Source: Thermoplasmata archaeon
GTDB taxonomy: Archaea; Thermoplasmatota; Thermoplasmata; Thermoplasmatales; GCA-001856825
Assembly: GCA_021793855.1 (NCBI GenBank)
Contig: JAJYRY010000010.1
Location: forward strand, 1-15,336
DNA length: 15,336 nt
Direction of reading: 5' to 3'
A program made the position numbers and the translations under genes. This document shows, piece after piece, positions 1 to 6,593 of the stretch. Every line of letters begins with the position of its first letter. Position 1 is the first letter of the stretch. The notes beneath the pieces were generated by a model. It was not told the DNA's origin, searched no databases, and saw only the letters and a list, made by a program, of their open reading frames with translations.

Positions 1-88
1 ATCCGATGATGTTGCTCTTCAGCATCACTCCCCTGTTGTTCTCAAGGATCCTCTTGATCTCATCCAGACTCGCTTTTCCAGTTTCCAC
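1..88 (-). CDS. 5' end of an unrecognised gene, cut by the window edge
   Basis: An open minus-strand frame runs from a GTG at 88-86 to the window edge, giving 29 residues rich in charged amino acids (an acidic/basic helix DEIKRILENN, then RGVMLKSN). Codon choice (AAG, AGG, ATC, CTG, GAG) matches the certain genes of this window, which is the main support. A TATA-like CTTTATAA at 140-147 lies on its upstream side and would start transcription near 117, leaving a short leader of about 30 bases. The frame stays open upstream of the GTG for about 12 codons but has no other canonical start. Two plus-strand frames are also open here, so the call is tentative. It would be divergent from the queG-like gene. 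I do not recognise the family. Confidence 0.5.
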   Translation of the reverse strand, partial: METGKASLDEIKRILENNRGVMLKSNIIG

Positions 89-156
89 TACTCGCAGATG
101 CAGACGAAGAATTAAAGGTATGGTTAACCTTTAGAATTTCTTTATAATCACATTTC

Positions 157-1143
157 GTGATAATGGACCAAGACCTCAGCGTACCACCTGACCTGAAATT
201 CTCTTCATTAAGAGCGGGAATACAGAGTACCGAGAACTATACCAGGTGGTTGAGCAATCGTTATCAGGGTTCTATGTCCTACCTTTCAAAAGAGGAAAGA
301 ATCATAAAGATCAACGACACCTCCCTGCTCGCTGAGAGCTCAAAGTCCATAATAGTATTTCTTTTGAATTACAAGAGGCATACTATTTCGAGAGAAGGGT
401 ACGGGAAAATCGCTTCTTATGCATCGTTCAAAGACTATCACAAATTTTTCCCAGATATTATAGACGAGTTCATGATTAAAAACGAACTGTTCTTGAATAG
501 CTATAAATCCTACGTAGATACCGGACCCATCTTGGAAAGAAGCCAGGCAAGAATCTCGTCTCTTGGATGGGTAGGCAAGAATTCTATGCTCATCAATCAG
601 CAGTTGGGATCGTATACCTTCATTGGTGTATCCATCAGCGATTTATCTTTAGACTCAAGTTTTGTTCCTTCCCCTGACCTTTGTGGTACGTGTACAAGAT
701 GCATTGACAGCTGCCCTACGAGCGCGATAAACAAAGATAGAACAATAGATTCAAACTTATGCATCTCATATCACACCATCGAGAATCGGGGCGCTATCCC
801 TAAACTGGTTTCTGATAGGATGGGCGACATGTTATTTGGGTGTGATATTTGCAATGACGTCTGCCCCTGGAACAGGCAGACAAAGGAATCTTCCATACCA
901 CAAGTTCAAGATGATGTCTTTTCCAATAAGATGAAGCTAGAGGATATTGCATTCTTGGACAAAGAGTCATTCGACCTCAATTACAAAGGCAGCGCAATCA
1001 AGCGGGCCACGTTTGAAGGTTTCGCAAGAAATGCGCTGATAGCATTGCACAACACGGGCAGGGATGAAATCGTGAAGGAATCTTCCAAGCAGTTTTCAGA
1101 CTTGAGGAAGGAACAGGCTGCCCTGCTCCTGGAGAAGCGTTAA
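157..1143 (+). CDS. queG: QueG-like epoxyqueuosine reductase family protein
   Basis: QueG enzymes are cytoplasmic cobalamin-dependent proteins with two [4Fe-4S] clusters that reduce epoxyqueuosine to queuosine in tRNA. Visible hallmarks, counting from the GTG at 157: GKIASYASFKDYHK (83-96), the YVDTGP motif with the presumed catalytic Asp121, the GWVGKN motif (137-142), and eight cluster cysteines at 176, 179, 182, 186, 202, 229, 232 and 236, ending in the family signature GCDICNDVCPWN. The C-terminus (about 275-328) resembles the HEAT-like tail of the family. Length (328 aa) is slightly under bacterial QueG. The start may be GTG 157 or ATG 163; neither has a clear Shine-Dalgarno site. Family membership is clear. 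The substrate is not, because archaea are not known to make queuosine for the anticodon, so the role could be a related reduction. Confidence 0.9.
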   Translation: MIMDQDLSVPPDLKFSSLRAGIQSTENYTRWLSNRYQGSMSYLSKEERIIKINDTSLLAESSKSIIVFLLNYKRHTISREGYGKIASYASFKDYHKFFPDIIDEFMIKNELFLNSYKSYVDTGPILERSQARISSLGWVGKNSMLINQQLGSYTFIGVSISDLSLDSSFVPSPDLCGTCTRCIDSCPTSAINKDRTIDSNLCISYHTIENRGAIPKLVSDRMGDMLFGCDICNDVCPWNRQTKESSIPQVQDDVFSNKMKLEDIAFLDKESFDLNYKGSAIKRATFEGFARNALIALHNTGRDEIVKESSKQFSDLRKEQAALLLEKR

Positions 1144-1175
1144 ACGGGTTCGATTACTGAATTTGCGCACCTACA

Positions 1176-1185
1176 GTATAATATA
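1176..1185 (+). promoter_or_regulatory. TATA box for the 108-aa gene
   Basis: GTATAATATA is centred about 25 bases before the ATG at 1206, so transcription would start at or next to the start codon (a leaderless mRNA). Confidence 0.6.
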
Positions 1186-1205
1186 TCAATTTACGTTGAC
1201 GAAAT

Positions 1206-1532
1206 ATGCTCAGCAAGAAGGTTATGGTCATAAATATTTCATCGTATTACGATCAAGATACAAGAACAAGGGGACGGGAGATTGACCTAGATGAATATAT
1301 CACTGAAAAGGACCATCCAGTCCAGAGTTTCACTTTTGGTCCAGATTTCGTGAATGACCTGATGAAGGGAATCTCCCAAACCGTCGGAATCCAATCTCGT
1401 CCGAACCAAAAACTTATTCTGAGGCTATCTGACGAGGAATACGAGTCACTCGGCATAAAGTTTGAAGTGAACGACATATATTCTCTCACTTTTGAGGAAG
1501 GAAGAATTGAGTTCAGGCGCGATAGCATATAG
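1206..1532 (+). CDS. conserved-looking 108-aa protein of unknown function
   Basis: A small soluble acidic protein with no signal peptide, membrane segment or cysteines. It opens with a beta-strand-like MLSKKVMVINISSYY, followed by charged and polar stretches, LILRLSDEEYESLGI (70-84), and a final strand pair ending IEFRRDSI. The alternation of short hydrophobic strands suggests a small beta-rich fold. The ATG at 1206 sits the expected distance downstream of a TATA box, which supports the start and shows the gene is transcribed alone. It follows the queG-like gene by 62 bases, but its own promoter argues against an operon. The size and strand pattern vaguely recall archaeal arcadin-1 proteins; I cannot confirm that from sequence alone and leave the function open. 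Confidence 0.8.
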   Translation: MLSKKVMVINISSYYDQDTRTRGREIDLDEYITEKDHPVQSFTFGPDFVNDLMKGISQTVGIQSRPNQKLILRLSDEEYESLGIKFEVNDIYSLTFEEGRIEFRRDSI

Positions 1533-1546
1533 GTCCTCTAGGAAAC

Positions 1547-1723
1547 TCAGTCTGTCCAAAGAAATTTAGTCAACCCTTCACCGGGCGCATCCGGGATGAG
1601 TAACGTTGTCCAACTCACAGTATTTCCAACGAAAGAAATAGTCGACCCACTAACTTTTACTACATCTTTCAGGCAAACTTTTCGGTCAGTGAAATTAAAG
1701 TGTAACTTAGAAATCCAACACGA
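1547..1723 (-). other. open minus-strand frame without a usable start, possible gene remnant
   Basis: In the 248-base gap between two plus-strand genes, the minus strand stays open for 58 codons up to a TGA at 1547-1549. The reading is protein-like in its end part (VVKVSGSTISFVGN, then LIPDAPGEG and a final KFLWTD), reminiscent of a beta-rich domain. It has no ATG or TTG near its 5' end; the only in-frame GTG is about half-way. Codon use is less typical of the window than that of the certain genes. It could be the tail of a decayed gene or pure chance. I see no RNA gene or other feature in this gap. Confidence 0.2.
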
Positions 1724-1749
1724 CTAAAAATGTTTTGAAGATACGAAAG

Positions 1750-1759
1750 TATTTAATAT
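1750..1759 (+). promoter_or_regulatory. TATA box for the TPR gene
   Basis: TATTTAATAT is centred about 26 bases before the ATG at 1781, the leaderless spacing seen for most genes here. A second AT-rich run (AAATTTATAAT, 1761-1771) is too close to serve the same start. Confidence 0.6.
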
Positions 1760-1780
1760 CAAATTTATAATAATTCTTCA

Positions 1781-2317
1781 ATGAAAGATGGCGAGAACTC
1801 GACTTTAGCTATGGCGGTAAACGCTGAAAAAATGGAGCGTGTTCTGGATAGGGACAGACTAGAGATTGAGGTCGAAAAGCAGATAGACATGCTGAGAACT
1901 CAGTTTTCTTCTCCAGAAAGTAAGAAGGTCAGAGCAGAAGCGATCAGGAATATCTCACGGAGGTATTACGAAATTGCCAACGGTATGGTGGAAGACTCAC
2001 TGTACTCAGAGGCCATAGACCTTTATTCAAAATCGATCGCAATGCTCAGAAAGGCAGGCAACAAGAAGGCTGTAGATTCATACTTTAATAGAGCAATAAC
2101 TCTCGCAATGATGGGTTTCCCGAAGATGGCACTGGACGATCTTAGAGTAATCTCCAGACTGATTCCACAAAAGGCAGACGTCTACTTCGTGAAGGGCCAG
2201 ATATTCGAGAGCCTCGGCAAAGAAAAGCTTGCTGAAAGAATGTACAAGAAGAGCCTGGATATAGATCCGACCTTCTATCGGGCAGCTCACAGTCTTGATA
2301 ATATGCATCTAAGATAA
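1781..2317 (+). CDS. tetratricopeptide repeat (TPR) protein
   Basis: A 178-aa soluble helical protein. Residues 1-60 are a charged helix region (many Glu, Arg, Lys), possibly a coiled coil. From about 64 on there are three 34-residue TPR-like units: roughly 64-97 (EAIDLYSKSIAML core), 98-131 (YFNRAITLAMMGFPKMALDD) and 132-165 (VYFVKGQIFESLGKEKLAERMYKKSL, ending in IDP). These match the helical TPR pattern (W/Y-x2-L/G-x3-Y/F, A at 20 and P at 32). TPR proteins are scaffolds for protein-protein contacts, so a catalytic role is unlikely and the partner cannot be read from the sequence. It has its own promoter and no tight neighbour. The 217-base gap after it holds no visible gene, only the promoter of the next one. 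Confidence 0.88.
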   Translation: MKDGENSTLAMAVNAEKMERVLDRDRLEIEVEKQIDMLRTQFSSPESKKVRAEAIRNISRRYYEIANGMVEDSLYSEAIDLYSKSIAMLRKAGNKKAVDSYFNRAITLAMMGFPKMALDDLRVISRLIPQKADVYFVKGQIFESLGKEKLAERMYKKSLDIDPTFYRAAHSLDNMHLR

Positions 2318-2495
2318 AGGAGATCAAATATCGTATTTTATCGGCAATCGCGGGAAGTTGGAAGACTATTATCATTTGCTTTCCTGATCTCGCTTGACTC
2401 GCAACCTTGTGACAACATATTTTGAGATTCGTCGGACTCCACAGGAAAGGCTAGAGTAAAGTAAATCGGTCCAGAGACACCCTATCTCATAATCA

Positions 2496-2504
2496 TTTTA
2501 TTAT
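2496..2504 (+). promoter_or_regulatory. TATA box for the GltD-like gene
   Basis: TTTTATTAT predicts a start of transcription near 2526. That leaves a short leader of 9-18 bases which includes GGTGGATC at 2524-2531, a possible ribosome binding site before the TTG at 2535 or the GTG at 2544. Confidence 0.5.
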
Positions 2505-2534
2505 CGGAAGGACTATCGTAATCGGTGGATCTAT

Positions 2535-3974
2535 TTGAACAGTGTGAACTACTCGAGAGTACCTATAAAACATTTTGATCCAGATAACAGAGTTAAGAGT
2601 CTGGACGTTCAAACACTGGTACCTTATACGATAGAGGAAGTTACTGCAGAAGCATCCAGATGCATTGGATGCGGTCTTTGTATTGAAGGATGCCCTGCAA
2701 GGATTGACGTACCGGGATTTCAGATAGCGGTAAAGAACGGAAACCTGGCGGAAGGACTGAAGATCAATTTCGAGAAACTTCCCTTTGTGGGAGTATGTGG
2801 AAGCGTCTGTCCGCATCCCTGCGAAGACAATTGCCTTCTCGATGATAACAATGGACCGGTTGCCACTAGACACATTAAGAGATTCATCTCGGAAAATTCT
2901 CCCGATTACAGGGAGATTCTGGACGTTGTTCAAAATGACCTCGGAGGTCATCCTAGGGTTGCAATTATCGGAGCTGGACCCTCCGGTCTTTCCGCTGCAT
3001 TTTATCTTTCAATCAATGGAATACAAGTTGATGTTTTCGAACAGACCGAAAAACCCGGAGGGATGATGGTGCATGGAATCCCCGATTTCAGACTATCGAG
3101 AGATACTGTCGAGAAGGAAGCGGATCATGTTCTTTCTTACGGGGCCAAAATACATTATAACACGAAGATAGGAAGGGATGTCCAGTTTGACGAACTTGTG
3201 CAAAAGTACGATGCAGTCTACGTCGCAGTTGGAAACTGGAAGCCCTCGAAGACCCGCACGCCGGGAATCGATCTCAAAGGAGTATATCACGCCCTGGATT
3301 TCCTTGGACAAGTCAATTATGGAAAGAAGATAGAAGTCGGAGAAACTGTTGCTATAATAGGAGGCGGATTCACCGCTTTCGATTCAGCGAGAATTTCTTT
3401 CAGACTTGGTGCGAAAAAAGTCATAGTTATGTACAGGAGGGCTGTTACTGACAGACCGGGTTATCCATCGAGCAACGCGAATGAAGAACTCGATGAGGCA
3501 GAAGAGGAGAGGGTCCAATTCATCTGGGAAGTGACGCCCACCGAGTACGTGGGAGAAAATGGAAAAGTCAAGGGAATCAAGTATTGGAAAAATGAGATGG
3601 TTGACAAGGGGACGGGGCGAAGGGAACCAGTTCCGATCAAGGACAAAGAATACTTGGTTGAGGTTGACACCGTGATTGAAGCGACCGGTCAGAAGGGAGA
3701 TTTCTCATTCATTCCACGTGAAATGATGAAGAAGATCAACGTGACTCCTTCAGGTGATCTGATAGTAAACCAGTACAACATGACGAGTTTCCCGGGTATA
3801 TTTGCAGGTGGGGACATAACGAACTCTAGGAAGGACATAATAAGCGGAGTAGCTGACTCGGGAAGAGCAAGTATGGGGATGCTCTTTTACTTCAAGGACA
3901 TAGGAAAAATAGATAGTGTTCCGGCCAAGTTGATCAACTTTGAAAGGGGACCCTATGGAGAGAGCTACTATTAG
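2535..3974 (+). CDS. gltD: GltD/NfnL-type FAD- and NAD(P)H-binding oxidoreductase
   Basis: Family members pass electrons from NAD(P)H through FAD and iron-sulfur clusters, as the small subunit of glutamate synthase, as NfnL or as the sulfide dehydrogenase alpha subunit. Visible parts in the 479 residues: an N-terminal cluster domain with Cys43, 46, 49, 53 (CIGCGLCIEGCP) and Cys88, 92, 96, 100; the FAD fold VAIIGAGPSGLSAA (142-155); a second dinucleotide fold VAIIGGGFTAFDSA (272-285) followed by VMYRR, which suits NADPH; and the closing FAD motif GIFAGGDIT (421-429). The length is that of stand-alone archaeal GltD-like proteins. The start is uncertain: TTG 2535 or GTG 2544, both just after a possible ribosome binding site. 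No glutamate synthase large subunit, ferredoxin or other partner lies nearby, so the substrate stays open. Confidence 0.9.
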   Translation: MNSVNYSRVPIKHFDPDNRVKSLDVQTLVPYTIEEVTAEASRCIGCGLCIEGCPARIDVPGFQIAVKNGNLAEGLKINFEKLPFVGVCGSVCPHPCEDNCLLDDNNGPVATRHIKRFISENSPDYREILDVVQNDLGGHPRVAIIGAGPSGLSAAFYLSINGIQVDVFEQTEKPGGMMVHGIPDFRLSRDTVEKEADHVLSYGAKIHYNTKIGRDVQFDELVQKYDAVYVAVGNWKPSKTRTPGIDLKGVYHALDFLGQVNYGKKIEVGETVAIIGGGFTAFDSARISFRLGAKKVIVMYRRAVTDRPGYPSSNANEELDEAEEERVQFIWEVTPTEYVGENGKVKGIKYWKNEMVDKGTGRREPVPIKDKEYLVEVDTVIEATGQKGDFSFIPREMMKKINVTPSGDLIVNQYNMTSFPGIFAGGDITNSRKDIISGVADSGRASMGMLFYFKDIGKIDSVPAKLINFERGPYGESYY

Positions 3975-3998
3975 TGATTGGCCAGTCCCTGCTACAGA

Positions 3999-4007
3999 AA
4001 TATTATT
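3999..4007 (+). promoter_or_regulatory. possible TATA box for the LsrF-like gene
   Basis: AATATTATT predicts a start near 4029, about 22 bases before the ATG at 4051. The intervening AAAAAGGGGAAG could act as a ribosome binding site, so this gene would have a short leader, unlike most of its neighbours. Confidence 0.35.
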
Positions 4008-4050
4008 AGCCTAAGATGGCATTTGCGGCCGCTAAAAAGGGGAAGAAAAA

Positions 4051-4872
4051 ATGGACTGGGGAATGAGTAACCGAATTTCAAGAATGATAAAGCCTTCCAC
4101 TGGACGATCCGTGATGCTCGCAGCCGACCATGGATACTTCATGGGACCAACGCACAAACTAGAAAATCCAAGAAAGATGCTCGAACCGCTGTTACCATAC
4201 GCAGACACCGTCGCAGTCACCAGGGGCATCCTGAGATCTTCCATCGATCCCAAGTGGGATACTCCGATCCTGCTGAGGGTCTCTGGAGGAGCGAGCGTTC
4301 TCAAAGAGGACTTGAGCGATGAAGAGATTACTACATCCATGGAAGATGCTGTGAGACTCAACGTTTCAGCAGTCGCGTTGTCTATCTTTGTTGGGACACC
4401 ACATGAGAAACAGTCACTTATCAATCTCGGAGAACTGGTCAACCAGGGGGAAGACTTTGGTATGCCGGTCATGGCAATAACCGCAGTAGGTAAGGAACTT
4501 GAGAAGAGGGATGCAAAGTATCTCGCTCTGGCTTGCAGACTTGCGGCTGAATTAGGTGCGCACGTTGTGAAGACTTACTATTGCGAGAATTTCAGGAAGG
4601 TAGCCGATGGAACGCCAGTACCACTGGTTGTTGCCGGTGGGCCAAAGTTAAACACCGAGACGGACGTTTTCAACCTCGTCTATAACGCCCTCCAAGAGGG
4701 AGCCGTCGGGGTGGATATGGGAAGAAACATTTGGCAAAATGAAAAACCTGTTGCAATGATAAAGGCAATCAGGGCGATCGTTCATGAAAAGGCAACCGTC
4801 AAGGAAGCCCAAAACATATTCGCGGAAAACAAGTCAACGGTCGGGGAGAAGCCCTCTGTCGACAGAGCCTAG
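4051..4872 (+). CDS. lsrF: LsrF-like class I aldolase/thiolase (DeoC/FbaB/LacD family)
   Basis: A 273-aa TIM-barrel enzyme of the Schiff-base aldolase family, closest by eye to LsrF, which in bacteria transfers an acetyl group from 3-hydroxy-5-phosphonooxypentane-2,4-dione (from autoinducer-2) to CoA. Matches to the E. coli protein as I remember it include DWGM at the N-terminus, VMLAADHGYFMGPT (21-34), VTRGILRS, the Schiff-base lysine K174 in VVKTYY, the phosphate-binding VAGGPKL (194-200) and GVDMGRNIWQ (220-229). E. coli LsrF has about 30 further N-terminal residues. The last 13 residues look like a loose tail. No other lsr genes are present, so signal breakdown is doubtful; sugar-phosphate or aromatic-precursor chemistry is possible. 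The gene ends exactly where the IS110 element begins. Confidence 0.87.
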   Translation: MDWGMSNRISRMIKPSTGRSVMLAADHGYFMGPTHKLENPRKMLEPLLPYADTVAVTRGILRSSIDPKWDTPILLRVSGGASVLKEDLSDEEITTSMEDAVRLNVSAVALSIFVGTPHEKQSLINLGELVNQGEDFGMPVMAITAVGKELEKRDAKYLALACRLAAELGAHVVKTYYCENFRKVADGTPVPLVVAGGPKLNTETDVFNLVYNALQEGAVGVDMGRNIWQNEKPVAMIKAIRAIVHEKATVKEAQNIFAENKSTVGEKPSVDRA

Positions 4873-4879
4873 ACTAACT
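4873..4879 (+). repeat. left copy of the ACTAACT direct repeat flanking the IS element
   Basis: Seven bases repeated exactly at 6377-6383. The bases outside the repeat differ (TAG before the left copy, ATT before the right copy). A 7-base match can occur by chance, but its place directly at the gene stop and just after the transposase makes it the best border candidate. Confidence 0.5.
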
Positions 4880-4942
4880 GCCTTACACCCTGACTTCGCC
4901 CTATTTTGAGTGCTATAAGGGATACAACCTATATCCTTGTGT

Positions 4943-5093
4943 GATTCGGGCAAGCCGAATCCGGATGTGGGGAGGGGTGGTATGTAGTGATTGTGTGCAA
5001 TGGCGCACTCAGCTTTGAATCCACCCTGATCAAATTAACTAATCGGCACATTCTTCCCGCCCGGGAAGTCATAGATGTGTGTGGTCTGATCAG
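4943..5093 (+). ncRNA. candidate IS110 bridge RNA
   Basis: IS110 recombinases use a structured RNA from the element's noncoding end: a 5' hairpin and two stems with large internal loops, one pairing with target DNA and one with donor DNA. The same layout can be drawn here. (1) Hairpin GATTCGG/CCGAATC (4943-4949 with 4955-4961). (2) Outer stem GGGTGG/CCACCC (4975-4980 with 5021-5026), internal loops 4981-4992 and 5009-5020, inner stem GTGTGC/GCGCAC (4993-4998 with 5003-5008). (3) Outer stem CTGATCA/TGATCAG (5026-5032 with 5087-5093), internal loops 5033-5046 and 5080-5086, inner stems CACAT/ATGTG (5047-5051 with 5075-5079) and CTTCCC/GGGAAG (5053-5058 with 5063-5068). The pairings are read directly; the role is inferred from family knowledge. 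Confidence 0.6.
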
Positions 5094-5131
5094 TACTCCC
5101 CGCGTAAGGAGATAGGCAGAGGATGATATAG

Positions 5132-6061
5132 ATGCTTAGTCTAGGAATAGACACACACGAAAATGCGCATCAGGCGGAAGTGCAGAACAACAACGAAATT
5201 GTGCTATGGTCCGGAAGAATAATGAACAACAGATCAGGTCTTGAAAGCCTTGTGGAAAAGATACATGTGCTGGAGGAGAGCAACGGTGACAAAGTGATTG
5301 GAATATTTGTGAACCCGACAGCCAACTATCACCTGCCTGTGAAACACTTCCTTGAGAAGAACGGTTTCACCGTTTACTGCGTGGATACAAGGGTCGCGAA
5401 GAACATGAGGGGCGTGGAGAACTTAGGAAAGGAAAAATCAGATCCAGAAGATGCCCATATTCTTGCTTCTACACCATGGAAAAGCAAGAAGTACTTGGAG
5501 AGAAAGGGACACGAGAGGGACCCTTTGTCTGAAATAACCAGATTGAGGAAGATTGTAAGCAACAACATCACCAGGATAAAGAACTTCATATGGGCAGACA
5601 TTTCTGCAATCTTTCCAGAGTTCGGCACAATGTTTTCACTGGATAGCGTGACAGCCCTCATGATACTGGAGAAATATACCACTCCCGAGAATATCTCAGC
5701 AGCTTCTGTCAAGGATCTTCAGGCAGATATGAACATGGAGAGCAGGAACCACACAAAGGACGGCTCAGCGGAGAAGGTTCATGCACTTGCACTCGAGAGC
5801 ATCGGAATACCCGATATTGAAGACGCATATGCAACGAGGATACGCATCAATGTGAAGAGACTGAGGCAGGAGATTGACACTCTTTCCGAGCTTGACAAAG
5901 AGATCATTAAGAGATCTGAGAACAATCAGACGGTAGCATACCTCTCTGACATAAGGGGAATGGGGAAGGTAAATTCTGCATCAATAGTCTCAGAGATCGG
6001 CAGAATTGAGCAGTTCGATTCAGCACTGAAGCTCCAGAGCTATGGTGGGAAAGTGCCCTGA
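5132..6061 (+). pseudogene. IS110 transposase, N-terminal portion ending at a frameshift
   Basis: The first 309 residues of an IS110-type DEDD recombinase. The RuvC-like domain shows D7 (LGIDTHENAH), the GIFVNPTANYHLPV block, and D104/D107 in KSDPEDAH. A helical linker follows, then the start of the Transposase_20 domain (IRGMGKVNSASIVSEIG, 274-290; LQSYGG). The stop TGA at 6059-6061 interrupts this domain before the catalytic serine. Skipping one base in AAAGTGCCC (about 6050-6053) joins it to the +1 frame, which continues with CPDMEGSGGKA. Where family members carry the second acidic residue (E in an ExTGxY block), this protein has Asn61. Frameshift and lost residue together suggest decay. 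A possible GGAGAT ribosome binding site lies at 5107-5112. Confidence 0.82.
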
Positions 6062-6350
6062 CATGGAAGGATCTGGGGGCAAAGCATTTCCAAGGGGAGT
6101 GACAAAGATAAGAAACGCCTATCTCTCCAACGCTGTCCATGAGAGCGCAGTTTCACTTGTGAAGCACATGTCCGGAGAATTCTATGAACTGTTCCTGAGA
6201 GAGAAAGAGAAAGGGAAGAACAACAATGCTGCTTACATCGCTGTGGGGAAGAGGCTCCTCTACCACACATATTCAATCATGAAAAACAAGAAACCATACA
6301 GGGAAAGAAGACCGACGGAGAGGGGGAGGATAGCTTCCACTGGAATCTGA
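6042..6350 (+). pseudogene. IS110 transposase, C-terminal portion in the +1 frame
   Basis: This 102-residue open frame continues the transposase after the frameshift. It opens with YGGKCPDMEGSGGKA-type sequence, the Transposase_20 motif whose serine (here Ser11, codon 6072-6074) is the nucleophile of IS110 recombinases. It then has the usual basic helix region (KIRNAYLSNAVHESAVSL) and a Lys/Arg-rich end (RERRPTERGR). Its ATG at 6042 lies inside the upstream frame and is unlikely to be a true start. Joined with the first part, the protein would be about 405 residues, the normal length for the family. Confidence 0.78.
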
Positions 6351-6376
6351 ATTAAGGCGGATACCTATGAAGGATT

Positions 6377-6383
6377 ACTAACT
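6377..6383 (+). repeat. right copy of the ACTAACT direct repeat
   Basis: Exact copy of 4873-4879, 26 bases past the transposase stop. Taken as the right border of the IS element. Confidence 0.5.
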
Positions 6384-6422
6384 CCCCCTCTTGACTTCCC
6401 CGCAAATCTCTTATAGATATCA

Positions 6423-6584
6423 CTACAAGTCTATCTTCAGTTTCTCAATGAGCTCCCTCTCCATCTTTGTGTAATCCACGTGAGCGTCAGAACCGTTTGA
6501 ATATACTGCTCCGTTCATCCTGGGGTGAGCCAAGTTTTCAGAAATTCTCTCAGCTTTCGGCGCCCCACCGAAGAGGATGCTCAC
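6423..6584 (-). pseudogene. orphan 53-codon frame, probably the 3' end of a lost gene
   Basis: A minus-strand frame from GTG 6584 to TAG 6423 encodes a convincing protein tail: SILFGGAPKAERI, then HPRMNGAVYSNGSDAHVDY and a final amphipathic helix MERELIEKLKIDL. Codons (AAG, GAG, AGG, CTC, ATC) match the housekeeping genes here and not the AT-rich pair upstream. In the same frame the upstream reading is closed by the TAA (6594-6596) of the 4-TM gene, 9 bases before the GTG. It could be a tiny third gene of the peptidase operon, but it reads like the C-terminal 50 residues of a longer protein whose front was lost when the peptidase pair or the IS arrived. I do not recognise the family. Confidence 0.5.
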
Positions 6585-6593
6585 TATTTGAAT

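Larger units (their letters stand above)
4873..6383 (+). mobile_element. IS110-family insertion sequence, probably inactive
   Basis: The element consists of a 259-base structured noncoding left part, a frameshifted IS110 transposase (5132-6350) and a short right end. IS110 elements lack terminal inverted repeats, and I see none. The heptamer ACTAACT occurs immediately after the aldolase stop (4873-4879) and again after the transposase (6377-6383). I take these as the element borders, with the repeat containing the exchange core. The borders are an inference. Removing the segment would leave the aldolase gene and the minus-strand orphan frame at 6423 as convergent neighbours about 45 bases apart. 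Confidence 0.7.

Noticed and set aside
1533..1780. Possible tRNA or small RNA suggested by CCGGGCGCATCCGGG near 1591-1605.
   Set aside because: Only a short self-complementary GC patch; no cloverleaf, T-loop or anticodon arm could be drawn.
2493..2951. Long minus-strand open frame opposite the GltD-like gene.
   Set aside because: It lies antisense to an unambiguous enzyme with eight ordered cysteines and a FAD motif; its own translation has no recognisable features.
4016..4066. A 16-codon upstream reading frame (ATG 4016 to TGA) overlapping the start of the LsrF-like gene in another frame.
   Set aside because: Low-complexity lysine/alanine content, no ribosome binding site, and it can be explained by chance; no sign that it acts as a leader peptide.
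4917..4938. Small hairpin GGATA/TATCC upstream of the bridge RNA candidate.
   Set aside because: Only five base pairs with a seven-base loop; not clearly part of the three-part structure and common by chance.
6419..6427. ATCACTACA is the exact reverse complement of nine bases of the first bridge-RNA loop (4983-4991).
   Set aside because: It lies about 40 bases outside the inferred right border, within the orphan gene tail, and the other arm does not match in the right order. A 9-base match among many tested is likely chance.
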